DNA of 64,000 bases from Gymnothorax reevesii (GCA_029721435.1 CM056574.1:434001-498000); one strand, 5' to 3'; shown: positions 41,412-55,100, counted from the stretch's first letter. Numbers and translations are program-made. The notes: generated by a model from the sequence alone, not told the origin.

Positions 41412-42700
41412 CCTCTCATGATGTAGATGTTGGTGATGCCAAACCAATAAAACAGCATCCATACCGGATGAATCCTGAAAAGAGAAAGATTGCTGAGAAA
41501 GAGGTTGAGTACATGTTAAAACATGATATTATCAGACCCTCCAACTCCGATTGTAGTTCACCCTGTGTGCTAGTTCCAAAACCTGATGGAAGTACTAGAT
41601 TCTGTACAGATTATCGCAAAGTCAATGCTGTAACTAAAACTGATGTGTTTCCAATACCTAGGATTGATGATTGTATTGATAGTGTAGGGCAAGCAAAGTT
41701 TCTGACCAAGATTGATTTATTGAAGGGTTATTAGTGTGTGCCTTTAACTGAGAGGGCCAAGAGCATCTCTGCTTTTGCCACACCATCTGGATTGTACCAG
41801 TATGAAGTCCTACCCTTTGGCATGAAAAATGCCCCAGCCACGTTCCAAAGGATGATACAGTCTACAATCGCCGGATTGCCACACACGGGTGCATACATCG
41901 ATGACCTGATCACATGGAGTGACTCCTGGGAAGAACATCTAAAAGATGTAGAGACGTTGTTCCAGCGCCTGACCCAGGCTAACCTGACTGTTAACCTGAA
42001 CAAGAGTGACTTTGGTTGTGCTACTGTCACCTATCTTGGCTACGTCATAGGCCAGGGTAAGGTGGCACCCATAAATGCTAAAGTCCAAGCCATCATGGAC
42101 TTTCCAGTTCCTGACAACAAAAAAGCTTTGCGCCGCTTCCTTGGAATGATCGGGTACTACCGCAAGTTCTGCAAGAACTTTGCTGAGATTGCTCTCAGTC
42201 TAACTAACCAACTGAAGAAAGGCGTAAAGTTCACCTGGGATGATGCATGCCAGAGAGCCTTCGATCGCCTGAAGTCTCTGCTGTGTCACTTCCCCGTGCT
42301 CAAATCTCCTGACTTCAACAAACCGTTCTCCATCGCGGTCGATGCTAGCGACCAAGCTTGTGGATCGGTGCTCCTACAGAGAAGTGACTCTGATGACATT
42401 GAGCATCCCGTGGCATACTTCTCCAGGAAGTTCAATCGCCACCAAAGGAACTATTCCACAATAGAGAAGGAACTGTTGGCTCTGGTCCTTTCTTTACAAC
42501 ACTTTGAGGTTTATGTTTGTACAGGACAAAAGCCAATGATTGTGTACACTGACCACAATCCGTTAATGTTTTTGAGTAAGATGAAAAACAAGAATCGGAG
42601 ATTGTTGAATTGGAGTTTGATTTTACAGGAGTTTGACTTGGAAATTAAGCATGTGAAGGGTACAGACAATGTAATTGCTAATTGCTTATCCCGTGTTTGA
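41378..42700 (+). pseudogene. pol: Gmr1-like Pol part 2: RT and RNase H, copy 2
   Basis: Same structure as at 35967-37289, with the same TAG (41732-41734) in the RT after IDLLKGY. One substitution is visible (VTIASHD for VTIVSHD). YIDD and RNase H Asp motifs are intact. Confidence 0.9.
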
Positions 42701-42824
42701 ATGTGTATACAATGTGTTTGAATATTGTATGATATTATATAGACAAGTGTTCACGTAACCATTTTGTATTGAAAAGAAACATTTTGCCTTTATGAGTCAA
42801 AATTTTTCCCTTTTGGAATGGAGG

Positions 42825-43294
42825 TGTAATGTGAATATAGGCCACTAGATGGCAGTATTTACCTTTTTTTGTTAAGCTCAGACTGGAGTCATGTTAAAGT
42901 CCCCGAAAAGTAAAAAAAAGAGGTCTAAATGTGGGTGGGGTCTGCAAACGAGTATATAAGGAAAAGAATTGAGACAGTAAAGTAGTAGGAGAAATTGCAA
43001 GAAGATGACCAGACCTGCCATTCTGTTCAAGACCTGTGACGTTTCTTTTGTGGATTTCTTTGCCTGTGTTTGAGCATTTTCTTCATCCAGGACATCACCA
43101 AGCCACCCCACTAAAAAGGGACTGAAATTATTTATGTTTTTTTCTAATTTATCAATCTTGGTCTTTAGTTGTAGGTTGTTATTAGTCTTTGTCTTTGTTA
43201 AAAATTAAATGTGTTTTAGTTGTTAAAACTGTGTTTGTCATCCCTTGCTGTTGCTGTTGTGTTATAAATGTAATAACAAATTGGGGCCATAACA
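42825..43294 (+). repeat. LTR 3 of the Gmr1-like tandem, diverged
   Basis: 470 bp. Compared with LTRs 1 and 2 it has a net 26-bp deletion at about 42895 that removes the p53-like double site, plus about ten substitutions (for example GAGTATATAAGG for GAGGATATAAGG, and TGCCTGTG for TGCCTATG). The CTCF-like motif is kept at 42842-42856. It is followed by the GCAG duplication and then the 51-bp array. Confidence 0.93.
42842..42856 (+). promoter_or_regulatory. CTCF core motif in LTR 3
   Basis: Perfect 15-base consensus match, as in LTRs 1 and 2. Retained although the neighbouring p53-like site was lost. Confidence 0.55.
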
Positions 43295-46200
43295 GCAGGA
43301 TGTAAAGACTGAGGTCCTGCTGTGACCACTGTGCTGTGGGTGAAAGCAGGAAGTAAAGACTGAGGCCCTGCTGTAACCCCTGTGCTGTGGGAGAGAGCAG
43401 GAAGTAAAGACTGAGGCCCTGCTGTAACCCCTGTGCTGTGGGTGAGAGCAGGATGTAAAGACTGAGGTCCTGCTGTGACCACTGTGCTTTTGGAGAGAGC
43501 AGGAAGTAAAGACTGTGGCCCTGCTGTAACCCCTTTGCTGTGGGTGAGAGCAGGATGTAAAGACTGAGGTCCTGCTGTGACCACTGTGCTTTGGGAGAGA
43601 GCAGGAAGTAAAGACTGTGGCCCTGCTGTAACCCCTGTGCTGTGGGATAGAGCAGGAAGTAAAGACTGAGGTCCTGCTGTGACCACTGTGCTGTGGGAGA
43701 GAGCAGGAAGTAAAGACTGTGGCCCTGCTGTAACCCCTGTGCTGTGGGAGAGAGCAGGAAGTAAAGACTGAGGCCCTGCTGTAACCCCTGTGCTGTGGGT
43801 GAGAGCAGGATGTAAAGACTGAGGTCCTGCTGTGACCACTGTGCTGTGGGAGAGAGCAGGAAGTAAAGACTGTGGCCCTGCTGTAACCCCTGTGCTGTGG
43901 GAGAGAGCAGGATGTAAAGACTGAGGTCCTGCTGTGACCACTGTGCTGTGGGAGAGAGCAGGAAGTAAAGACTGAGGCCCTGCTGTAACCCTTGTGCTGT
44001 GGGTGAGAGCAGGAAGTAAAGACTGAGGCCCTGCTGTAACCCCTGTGCTGTGGCAGACAGCAGGAAGTAAAGACTGTGGCCCTGCTGTAACCCCTGTGCT
44101 GTGGGAGAGAGCAGGAAGTAAAGACTGAGGTCCTGCTGTAACCCCTGTGCTGTGGGTGAGAGCAGGAAGTAAAGACTGTGGCCCTGCTGTAACCCCTGTG
44201 CTGTGGGAGAGAGCAGGAAGTAAAGACTGAGGTCCTGCTGTAACCCCTGTGCTGTGGGAGAGAGCAGGAAGTAAAGACTGAGTCCCTGCTGTAACCCCTG
44301 TGCTGTGGGTGAGAGCAGGAAGTAAAGACTGAGTCCCTGCTGTAACCCTTGCGCTGTGGGTGAGAGCAGGAAGTAAAGACTGAGGTCCTGCTGTAACCCC
44401 TGTGCTGTGGGTGAAAGCAGGAAGCAAAAACTGTGGCCCTGCTGTAACCCCTGTGCTGTGGGTGAAAGCAGGAAGTAAAAACTGTTGCCCTGCTGAAACC
44501 CCTGTGCTGTGTGTGAGAGCAGGAAGTAAAGATGGGGGCCCTGCTGTAACCCTTGTCCTGTGGGTGAGAGCAGGGAGTAAAGACTGAGGCCCTGCTGTAA
44601 CCCCTGTGCTGTGGGAGAGAGCAGGAAGTAAAGACTGAGGTCCGGCTGTAACCCTTGTCCTGTGGGTGAGAGCAGGAAGTAAAGACTGAGGCCTTGCTGT
44701 AACCCCTGTGCTGTGGGTGAGAGCATCAGGTAAAGATTGAGGCCCTGCTGTAACCCCTGTGCTGTGGGAGACAGTAGGAAGTAAAGACTGAGGCCCTGCT
44801 GTAACCCCTGTGCTGTGGGAGAGAGTAGGAAGTAAAGACTGAGGCCCTGCTGTGACCACTGTGCTGTGAGAGAGAGTAAGAAAGTAAAGACTGAGGCGCT
44901 GCTGTAACCCTTTTCCTGTGGGTGAGAGCAGGAAGTGAAGACTGAGGCCCTGCTGTAACCCCTGTGCTGTGGGAGAGAGCAGGAAGTGAAGACTGAGGCC
45001 CTGCTGTAACCCCTGTACTGTGGGTGAGAGCAGGATGTAAAGACTGAAGTCCTGTTCTAACCCCTGTGCTGTGGGTGAGAGCAGGAAGTAAAGACTGAGG
45101 CCCTGCTGTAACCCCTGTGCTGTGGGTGAGAGCAGGAAATAAAGATTGTGGCCCTTCTGTAACCCCTGTGCTGTAGGAGAGAGCATCAAGTAAAGACTGA
45201 GGCCCTGCAGTTACCCCTGTGCTGTTTGTGAGAGCAGGAAGTAATGACTGAGTCCCTGCTGTAACCCCTGTGCTGTGGGTGAGAGCAGGAAGTAAAGACT
45301 GAGGCCCTGCTGTAACCCTTGTGCTGTGGATGAGAGCAGAAAGTAAAGATTGAGGCCCTGCTGTAACCCCTGTGCTGTGGGTGAGAGCAGAAAGTAAAGA
45401 TTGAGGCCCTGCTGTAACCCCTGTGCTGTGGGTGAGAGCAGGAAGTAAAGACTGAGGCCCTGCTATAACCCTTGTGCCGTGGGTGAGGGCAGGAAGTAAA
45501 GATTGAGGCCCTGCTGTAACCCCTGTGCTGTGTGTGAGAGCAGGAAGTAAAGACTGAGGCCCTGCTGTAACCCCTGTGCTGTGGGAGAGAGCAAGAAGTA
45601 AAGATTGAGGCCCTGTTGTAACCCCTGTGCTGTTTGTGAGAGCAGAAGGTAAAGACAGGGGCCCTGCTGTAACCCCTGTGCTGTTTGTGAGAGCAGGAAG
45701 TAAAGACTGAGGCCCTGCTGTAACCCTTGTCCTGTGGGTGAGAGCAGGAAGTAAAGACTGAGGCCCTGCTGTAACCCCTGTTCTGTGGGAGAGAGCAGGA
45801 AGTAAAGATGGAGGCCCTGCTGTAACCCTTGTCCTGTGGGTGAGAGCAGGAAGTTAAGACTGAGGCCCTGCTGTAACCCCTGTGCTGTGGGAGAGAGCAG
45901 GAAGTAAAGACTGAGGTCCTGCTGTAACCCCTGTGCTGTGGGTGAGAGCAGGAAGTTAAGACTGAGGCCCTGCTGTAACCCCTGTGCTGTGGGAGAGAGC
46001 AGGAAGTAAAGACTGAGGTCCTGCTGTAACCCCTGTGCTGTGGGTGAAAGCAGGCAGTAAAAACTGTGGACCTGCTGTAACCCCTGTGCTGTGGGAGAGA
46101 GCAGGAAGTAAAGACTGAGGTCCTGCTGTAACCCCTGTGCTGTTGGTGAAAGCAGGAAGTAAAGACTGTCGCCCTGCTGTAACCCCTGTGCTGTGTGTGA

Positions 46201-47869
46201 GAGCAGGAAGTAAAGATTGAGGCCCTGTTGTAACCTCTCTTCTGTGGGTGAGAGCAGGAAATATAGACTGAGGCCCTGCTAAAACCCTTGTGCCGTGGGT
46301 GAGGGCAGGAAGTAAAGATTGAGGCCCTGCTGTAACCCTTGTGCCGTGGGTGAGGGCAGGAAGTAAAGATTGAGGCCCTGCTGTATCCCCTGTGCTGTGG
46401 GTGAGAGCAGGAAGTAAAGATTGAGGCCCTTCTGTAACCCCTGTGCTGTGGGTGAGAGCAGGAAGTAAAGATTGAGGCCCTGCTATTACCCCTGTGCTGT
46501 GGGAGAGAGCAGGAAGTAAAGATTGAGGCCCTGCTGTAACCCTTGTGCTTGGGGTGAGAGCAGGAAGTAAAGACTGAGGCCCTGCTGTAACCCCTGTGCT
46601 GTGGGTGAGAGCAGGGAGTAAAGACTGAGGCCCTGCTGTAACCCCTGTGCTGTGGGAGAGAGCAGGAAGTAAAGACTGAGGCCCTGCTGTAACCCCTGGT
46701 CTGTGGGAGAGCAGGAAGTAAAGACTGAGGCCCTGCTGTAACCCCTGTGCTGTGGCGGAGAGCAGGAAGTAAAGACTGAGGCCCTGCTGTAACCCCTGTG
46801 CTGTGGGTGAGAGCAGGAAGTAGAGACTGAGGCATTGCTGTAACCCCTGTGCTGTGGGTGACAGCAGGAAGTAAAGACTGAGGCCCTGCTGTAACCCCTG
46901 TGCTGTGGCGAAGAGCAGGAAGTAAAGACTGAGGCCCTGCTGTCACCCCTGTGCTGTGGGTGAGAGCAGGAAGTAAAGACTGAGGCCCTGCTGTAACCCC
47001 TGTGCTGTGGGTGAGAGCAGGAAGTAAAGACTGAGGCCCTGCTGTAACCCCTGTGCTGTTGGTGAGAGCAGGAAGTAAAGATTGAGGCCCTGATGTAACC
47101 CCTGTGCTGTGTGTGAGAGCAGGAGGTAAAGACTGAGGCCCTGCTGTAACCCGTTTTGTGGGAGAGATCAGGAAGTAAAGACTGAGGCCCTGCTGTAACC
47201 CCTGTGCTGTGTGTGAGAGCAGGAAGTGAAGACTGAGGCCCTGCTGTAACCCCTGTGCTGTGGGAGAGAGCAGGAAGTAAAGATTGAGGCCCTGCTGTAA
47301 CCCCTGTGCTGTTTGTGAGAGCAGGAAGTGAAGACTGAGGCCCTGCTGTAACCCCTGTGCTGTGTGTGAGAGCAGGAAGTGAAGACTGAGGCCCTGCTGT
47401 AACCCCTGTGCTGTGGGAGAGAGCAGGAAGTAAAGATTGAGGCCCTGCTGTAACCCCTGTGCTGTGTGTGAGAGCAGGAGGTAAAGACTGAGGCCCTGCT
47501 GTAACCCCTGTGCTGTGTGTGAGAGCAGGAAGTGAAGACTGAGGCCCTGCTGTAACCCCTGTGCTGTGGGAGAGAGCAGGAAGTAAAGATTGAGGCCCTG
47601 CTGTAACCCCTGTGCTGTGGTTGAGAGCAGGAAGTAAAGACTGAGGCCCTGCTGTAACTCCTGTGCTGTGGGAGAGAGCATGAAGTATAGATGGAGGCCC
47701 TGCTGTAACCCCTGTGCTGTGGGAGAGCGCAGGAAGTAAAGATTGAGGCTCTGCTGTAACCCCTGTGCTGTGGGTGAGAGCAGGATGTAAAGACTGAGGT
47801 CCTGCTGTAACCCCTGTGCTGTGGGTGAGAGCAGGATGTAAAGACTGAGGTCCTGCTGTGACCACTGTG

Positions 47870-49130
47870 CTCTGTGTGAGAGCAGGAAGTAAAGACACAG
47901 GCCCTGCTGTGACCCCTGTGCTGTGGGAGAGAGCAGGAGGTAAAGACTGAGGCCCTGCTGTAACCTCTGTTTTGTGGGAGAGAGCAGGAAGTAAAGACTG
48001 AGTCCCTGCTGTAACCCCTGTGCTGTGGGTGAGAGCAGGAAGTAAAGACTGAGGCCCTGCTGTAACTCCTGTGCTGTGGGTGAGAGCAGGAAGTAAAGAC
48101 TGAGGCCCTGCTGTAACCCTTGTGCTGTGGATGAGAGCAGAAAGTAAAGATTGAGGCCCTGCTGTAACCCCTGTGCTGTGGGTGAGAGCAGGAAGTAAAG
48201 ACTGAGGCCCTGCTATAACCCTTGTGCCGTGGGTGAGGGCAGGAAGTAAAGATTGAGGCCCTGCTGTAACCCCTGTGCTGTGTGTGAGAGCAGGAAGTAA
48301 AGACTGAGGCCCTGCTGTAACCCCTGTGCTGTGGGAGAGAGCAAGAAGTAAAGATTGAGGCCCTGCTGTAACCCCTGTGCTGTTTGTGAGAGCAGAAGGT
48401 AAAGACTGAGGCCCTGCTGTAACCCCTGTGCTGTTTGTGAGAGCAGGAAGTAAAGACTGAGGCCCTGCTGTAACCCTTGTCCTGTGGGTGAGAGCAGGAA
48501 GTTAAGACTGAGGCCCTGCTGTAACCCCTGTGCTGTGGGAGAGAGCAGGAAGTAAAGACTGAGGTCCTGCTGTAACCCCTGTGCTGTGGGTGAGAGCAGG
48601 AAGTTAAGGCTGAGGCCCTGCTGTAACCCCTGTGCTGTGTGTGAGAGCAGGAAGTGAAGACTGAGGCCCTGCTGTAACCCCTGTGCTGTGGGAGAGAGCA
48701 GGAAGTAAAGATTGAGGCCCTGCTGTAACCCCTGTGCTGTGGTTGAGAGCAGGAAGTAAAGACTGAGGCCCTGCTGTAACTCCTGTGCTGTGGGAGAGAG
48801 CAGGAAGTATAGATGGAGGCCCTGCTGTAACCCCTGTGCTGTGGGAGAGAGCAGGAAGTAAAGACTGTGGCCCTGCTGTAACCCCTGTGCTGTGGGTGAG
48901 AGCAGGATGTAAAGACTGAGGTCCTGCTGTGACCACTGTGCTGTGGGTGAAAGCAGGAAGTAAAGACTGTCGCCCAGCTGTAACCCCTGTGCTCTGTGTG
49001 AGAGCAGGAAGTAAAGACACAGGCCCTGCTGTGACCCCTGTGCTGTGGGAGAGAGCAGGAGGTAAAGACTGAGGCCCTGCTGTAACCTCTGTTTTGTGGG
49101 AGAGAGCAGGAAGTAAAGACTGAGGCCCTG
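47870..49130. repeat. 1122-bp (22-unit) block duplication within the array
   Basis: The rare variant GTAAAGACACAGGCCCTG followed by a CTCTGTTTTGTGGG variant occurs at about 47890-47980 and again at 49012-49100, offset 1122 bases, exactly 22 units of 51. It shows exchange in whole-unit register. Confidence 0.8.
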
Positions 49131-52100
49131 CTGTAACCCTTGTGCTGTGGATGAGAGCAGAAAGTAAAGATTGAGGCCCTGCTGTAACCCCTGTGCTGTG
49201 GGTGAGAGCAGAAAGTAAAGATTGAGGCCCTGCTGTAACCCCTGTGCTGTGGGTGAGAGCAGGAAGTAAAGACTGAGGCCCTGCTATAACCCTTGTGCCG
49301 TGGGTGAGGGCAGGAAGTAAAGATTGAGGCCCTGCTGTAACCCCTGTGCTGTTTGTGAGAGCAGAAGGTAAAGACTGAGGCCCTGCTGTAACCCCTGTGC
49401 TGTGGGTGAGAGCAGGAAGTAAAGATGGAGGCCCTGCTGTAACCCTTGTCCTGTGGGTGAGAGCAGGAAGTAAAGACTGAAGGCCCTGCTGTAACCCCTG
49501 TGCTGTGGGAGAGAGCAGGAAGTAAAGATGGAGGCCCTGCTGTAACCCCTGTGCTGTGGGTGAGAGCAGGAAGTAAAGACTGAGGCCCTGCTGTAACCCC
49601 TGTGCTGTGGGAGAGAGCAGGAAGTAAAGACTGAGGTCCTGCTGTAACCCCTGGGCTGTGGGTGAGAGCAGAAAGTTAAGGCTGAGGCCCTGCTGTAACC
49701 CCTGTGCTGTGGGAGAGAGCAGGAAGTAAAGACTGAGGTCCTGCTGTAACCCCTGTGCTGTGGGTGAAAGCAGGCAGTAAAAACTGTGGACCTGCTGTAA
49801 CCCCTGTGCTGTGGGAGAGAGCAGGAAGTAAAGACTGAGGTCCTGCTGTAACCCCTGTGCTGTTGGTGAAAGCAGGAAGTAAAGACTGTCGCCCTGCTGT
49901 AACCCCTGTGCTGTGTGTGAGAGCAGGAAGTAAAGATTGAGGCCCTGTTGTAACCTCTCTGCTGTGGGTGAGAGCAGGAAATAAAGACTGAGGCCCTGCT
50001 ATAACCCTTGTGCCGTGGGTGAGGGCAGGAAGTAAAGATTGAGGCCCTGCTGTATCCCCTGTGCTGTGGGTGAGAGCAGGAAGTAAAGATTGAGGCCCTT
50101 CTGTAACCCCTGTGCTGTGGGTGAGAGCAGGAAGTAAAGATTGAGGCCCTGCTGTATCCCCTGTGCTGTGGGTGAGAGCAGGAAGTAAAGATTGAGGCCC
50201 TTCTGTAACCCCTGTGCTGTGGTTGAGAGCAGGAAGTGAAGATTGAGGCCCTGCTGTCACCCTTGTCCTGTGGGTGAGAGCAGGAAGTAAAGACTGAGGC
50301 CCTGCTGTAACCCCTGTGCTGTGGGAGAGAGCAGGAAGTAAAGACTGAGGCCCTGCTGTAACCCCTGTTTTGTGGGAGAGAGCAGGAACTAAAGACTGAG
50401 GCCCTGCTGTAACCCCTGTGCTGTGGGTGAGAGCAGGAAGTAAAGACTGAGGCCCTGCTGTAACTCCTGTGCTGTGGGTGAGAGCAGGAAGTAAAGACTG
50501 AGGCCCTGCTGTAACCCTTGTGCTGTGGATGAGAGCAGAAAGTAAAGATTGAGGCCCTGCTGTAACCCTTGTGCCGTGGGTGAGAGCAGGAAGTAAAGAC
50601 TGAGGCCCTGCTATAACCCTTGTGCCGTGGGTGAGGGCAGGAAGTAAAGATTGAGGCCCTGCTGTAACCCCTGTACTGTGTGTGAGAGCAGGAATTAAAG
50701 ATTGAGGCCATGCTGTAACCTCTGTGCTGTGGGAGAGAGCAGGATGTAAAGACTGAGGCCCTGCTGTACCCCCTGTGCTGTGTATGAGAGCAGGAAGTAA
50801 ACACTGAGGCCCTGCTGTAACCCCTATGCTGTGGTAGAGAGCAGGAAATAAAGATTGAGGCCCTGCTGTAACCCTTGTGCTGTGGGTGCGAGAAGGAAGT
50901 AAAGACTGAGGCCCTGATATAACCCTTGTGCCTTGGGTGAGAGCAGGAAGTAAAGATTGAGGCCCTGCTGTAACCCCTGTGCTGTTTGAGAGAGTAGGAA
51001 GTAATGACTGAGGCCCTGCTGTAACTCCTGTGCTCTGGGAGAGAGCAGGAAGTAAAGATTGAGGCCCTGTTGTAACCTCTCTGCTGTGGGTGAGAGCAGG
51101 AAATAAAGACTGAGGCCCTGCTGTAACCTCTGTGCTGTGGGAGAGAGCAGGATGTAAAGACTGAGGCCCTGCTGTACCCCCTGTGCTGTGTATGAGAGCA
51201 GGAAGTAAACACTGAGGCCCTGCTGTAACCCCTGTGCTGTGTATGAGAGCAGGAAGTAAACACTGAGGCCCTGCTGTAACCTCTGTGCTGTGGGAGAGAG
51301 CAGGAAGTAAACACTGAGGCCCTGCTGTAACCCCTGTGCTGTGTATGAGAGCAGGAAGTAAACACTGAGGCCCTGCTGTAACCCCTGTGCTGTGGTAGAG
51401 AGCAGGAAGGAAAGATTGAGGCCCTGCTGTAACCCTTGTGCTGTGGGTGAGAGAAGGAAGTAAAGACTGAGGCCCTGATATAACCCTTGTGCCATGGGTG
51501 AGAGCAGGAAGTAAAGATTGAGGCCCTGCTGTAACCCTTGTGCTGTGGGTGAGAGAAGGAAGTAAAGACTGAGGCCCTGATATAACCCTTGTGCCATGGG
51601 TGAGAGCAGGAAGTAAAGATTGAGGCCCTTCTGTAACCCTTGTGCTGTTTGAGAGAGTAGGAAGTAATGACTGAGGCCCTGCTGTAACTCCTGTGCTCTG
51701 GGAGAGAGCAGGAAGTAAAGATTGAGGCCCTGTTGTAACCTCTCTGCTGTGGGTGAGAGCCGGAAATAAAGACTGAGGCCCTGCTATAACCCTTGTGCCG
51801 TGGGTGAGGGCAGGAAGTAAAGATTGAGGCACTTCTGTAACCCTTGTGCCGTGGGTGAGGGCAGGAAGTAAAGATTGAGGCACTTCTGTAACCCTTGTGC
51901 CGTGGGTGAGGGCAGGAAGGAAAGATTGAGGCACTTCTGTAACCCTTGTGCCGTGGGTGAGAGCAGGAAGTAAAGATTGAGGCCCTGCTGTAACCCCTGT
52001 GCTGTGGTAGAGAGCAGGAAGGAAAGATTGAGGCCCTGCTGTAACCCTTGTGCTGTGGGTGAGAGAAGGAAGTAAAGACTGAGGCCCTGATATAACCCTT

Positions 52101-55100
52101 GTGCCATGGGTGAGAGCAGGAAGTAAAGATTGAGGCCCTTCTGTAACCCTTGTGCTGTTTGAGAGAGTAGGAAGTAATGACTGAGGCCCTGCTGTAACTC
52201 CTGTGCTCTGGGAGAGAGCAGGAAGTAAAGATTGAGGCCCTGTTGTAACCTCTCTGCTGTGGGTGAGAGCCGGAAATAAAGACTGAGGCCCTGCTATAAC
52301 CCTTGTGCCGTGGGTGAGGGCAGGAAGTAAAGATTGAGGCACTTCTGTAACCCTTGTGCCGTGGGTGAGGGCAGGAAGTAAAGATTGAGGCCCTGCTGTA
52401 TCCCCTGTGCTGTGGGTGAGAGCAGGAAGTAAAGATTGAGGCCCTGCTATTACCCCTGTGCTGTGGGAGAGAGCAGGAAGTAAAGATTGAGGCCCTGCTG
52501 TAACCCTTGTGCTGGGGGTGAGAGCAGGAAGTAAAGACTGAGGCCCTGCTGTAACCCTTGTGCTGTGGGTGAAGGCAGGAAGTAAAGATTGAGGCCCTGC
52601 TGTAACCCCTGTGCTGTGGGTGAGAGCAGGAAGTAAAGATTGTGGCCCTGCTGTAAATCCTGTGCTGTGGGAGAGAGCAGGAAGAAAAGATTGAGGCCCT
52701 GCTGTAACCCCTGTGCTGTGGGTGAGAGCAGGAAGTAAAGATTGAGGCCCTGCTGTAAATCCTGTGCTGTGGGAGAGAGCAGGAAGTAAAGATTGAGGCC
52801 CTGCTGTAACCCCTGTGCTGTGGGTGAGAGCAGGAAGTAAAGATTGAGGCCCTGCTATTACCCCTGTGCTGTGGGAGAGAGCAGGAAGTAAAGATTGATG
52901 CCCTGCTGTAACCCCTGTGCTGGGGGTGAGAGCAGGAAGTAAAGACTGAGGCCCTGCTGTAACCCTTGTGCTGTGGGTGAGGGCAGGAAGTAAAGATTGA
53001 GGCCCTGCTGTATCCCCTGTCCTGTGGGAGAGCAGGAAGTAAAGATTGAGGCCCTGCTATTACCCTTGTGCTGTGGGAGAGAGCAGGAAGTAAAGATTGA
53101 GGCCCTGCTGTAACCCTTGTGCTGGGGGTGAGAGCTGGAAGTAAAGACTGAGGCCCTGCTGTAACCCTTGTGCTGTGCGTGAGGGCAGGAAGTAAAGATT
53201 GAGGCCCTGCTGTAACCCCTGTGCTGTGGGTGAGAGCAGGAAGTAAAGATTGAGGCCCTGCTGTAAATCCTGTGCTGTGGGAGAGAGCAGGAAGTAAAGA
53301 TTGAGGCCCTGCTATTACCCCTGTGCTGTTGGAGAGAGCAGGAAGTAAAGATTGAGGCCCTGCTGTAACCCTTGTGCTGGGGGTGAGAGCAGGAAGTAAA
53401 GACTGAGGCCCTGCTGTAACCCTTGTGCTGTGGGTGAGGGCAGGAAGTAAAGATTGAGGCCCTGCTGTAACCATTGTGCTGTGGGTGAGAGCAGGAAGTA
53501 AAGACTGAGGCCCTGCTGTAACCCTTGTGCTGTGGGTGAGAGCAGGAAGTAAAGATGGAGGCCCTGCTGTAACCCCTGTGCTGTGGGAGAGATCAGGAAG
53601 TAAAGACTGAGACCCTGTTGTAACCCCTGTGCTGTGGGAGAGAGAAAAAAGTAATGATTGAGGCCGTGCTGTACCTCCTGTGCTGTGGAGAAGGCAGGAA
53701 GTAAAGATTGAGGCCCTGCGGTACCCCCTGTGCTGTGTATGAGAGCAGGAAGTAAACACTGAGGCCCTGCTGTAACCCCTGTGCTGTGTATGAGAGCAGG
53801 AAGTAAACACTGAGGCCCTGCTGTACCCCCTGTGCTGTGTATGAGAGCAGGAAGTAAACACTGAGGCCCTGCTGTAACCCCTATGCTGTGGTAGAGAGCA
53901 GGAAGTAAAGATTGAGGCCCTGCTGTAACCCTTGTGCTGTGGGTGAGAGAAGGAAGTAAAGACTGAGGCCCTGATATAACCCTTGTGCCTTGGGTGAGAG
54001 CAGGAAGTAAAGATTGAGGCCCTGCTGTAACCCCTGCGCTGTTTGAGAGAGTAGGAAGTAATGACTGAGGCCCTGCTGTAACTCCTGTGCTCTGGGAGAG
54101 AGCAGGAAGTAAAGATTGAGGCCCTGTTGTAACCTCTCTGCTGTGGGTGAGAGCAGGAAATAAAGACTGAGGCCCTGCTATAACCCTTGTGCCGTGGGTG
54201 AGGGCAGGAAGTAACGATTGAGGCCCTGCTGTAACCCTTGTGCCGTGGGTGAGGGCAGGAAGTAAAGATTGAGGCCCTGCTGTAACCCCTGTGCTGTGTG
54301 TGAGAGCAGGAATTAAAGATTGAGGCCATGCTGTAACCTCTGTGCTGTGGGTGAGAGCAGGAAGCAAAGATTGAGGCCCTTCTGTAACCCTTGTGCTGTT
54401 TGAGAGAGTAGGAAGTAATGACTGAGGCCCTGCTGTAACTCCTGTGCTCTGGGAGAGAGCCGGAAGTAAAGATTGAGGCCCTGTTGTAACCTCTCTGCTG
54501 TGGGTGAGAGCCGGAAATAAAGACTGAGGCCCTGCTATAACCCTTGTGCCGTGGGTGAGGGCAGGAAGTAAAGATTGAGGCACTTCTGTAACCCTTGTGC
54601 CGTGGGTGAGGGCAGGAAGTAAAGATTGAGGCCCTGCTGTATCCCCTGTGCTGTGGGTGAGAGCAGGAAGTAAAGATTGAGGCCCTGCTATTACCCCTGT
54701 GCTGTGGGAGAGAGCAGGAAGTAAAGATTGAGGCCCTGCTGTAACCCTTGTGCTGGGGGTGAGAGCAGGAATTAAAGATTGAGGCCATGCTGTAACCTCT
54801 GTGCTGTGGGAGAGAGCAGGATGTAAAGACTGAGGCCCTGCTGTACCCCCTGTGCTGTGTATGAGAGCAGGAAGTAAACACTGAGGCCCTGCTGTAACCC
54901 CTATGCTGTGGTAGAGAGCAGGAAGTAAAGATTGAGGCCCTGCTGTAACCCTTGTGCTGTGGGTGAGAGAAGGAAGTAAAGACTGAGGCCCTGATATAAC
55001 CCTTGTGCCTTGGGTGAGAGCAGGAAGTAAAGATTGAGGCCCTGCTGTAACCCCTGTGCTGTTTGAGAGAGTAGGAAGTAATGACTGAGGCCCTGCTGTA

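Larger units (their letters stand above)
32003..43294 (+). mobile_element. Tandem Gmr1-like Ty3/Gypsy: LTR-int-LTR-int-LTR
   Basis: Three LTRs (32003-32498, 37414-37909, 42825-43294) enclose two internal regions in the same orientation with a period of 5411 bp. The whole is flanked by a 4-bp GCAG duplication (31999-32002, 43295-43298), so it entered the minisatellite as one insertion. The two internal regions differ at only about half a dozen positions by eye and share the same defects. Pol order is protease, integrase, RT, RNase H, the Ty1/copia-like order that defines the Gmr1 group of deuterostome Ty3/Gypsy elements. Confidence 0.92.
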
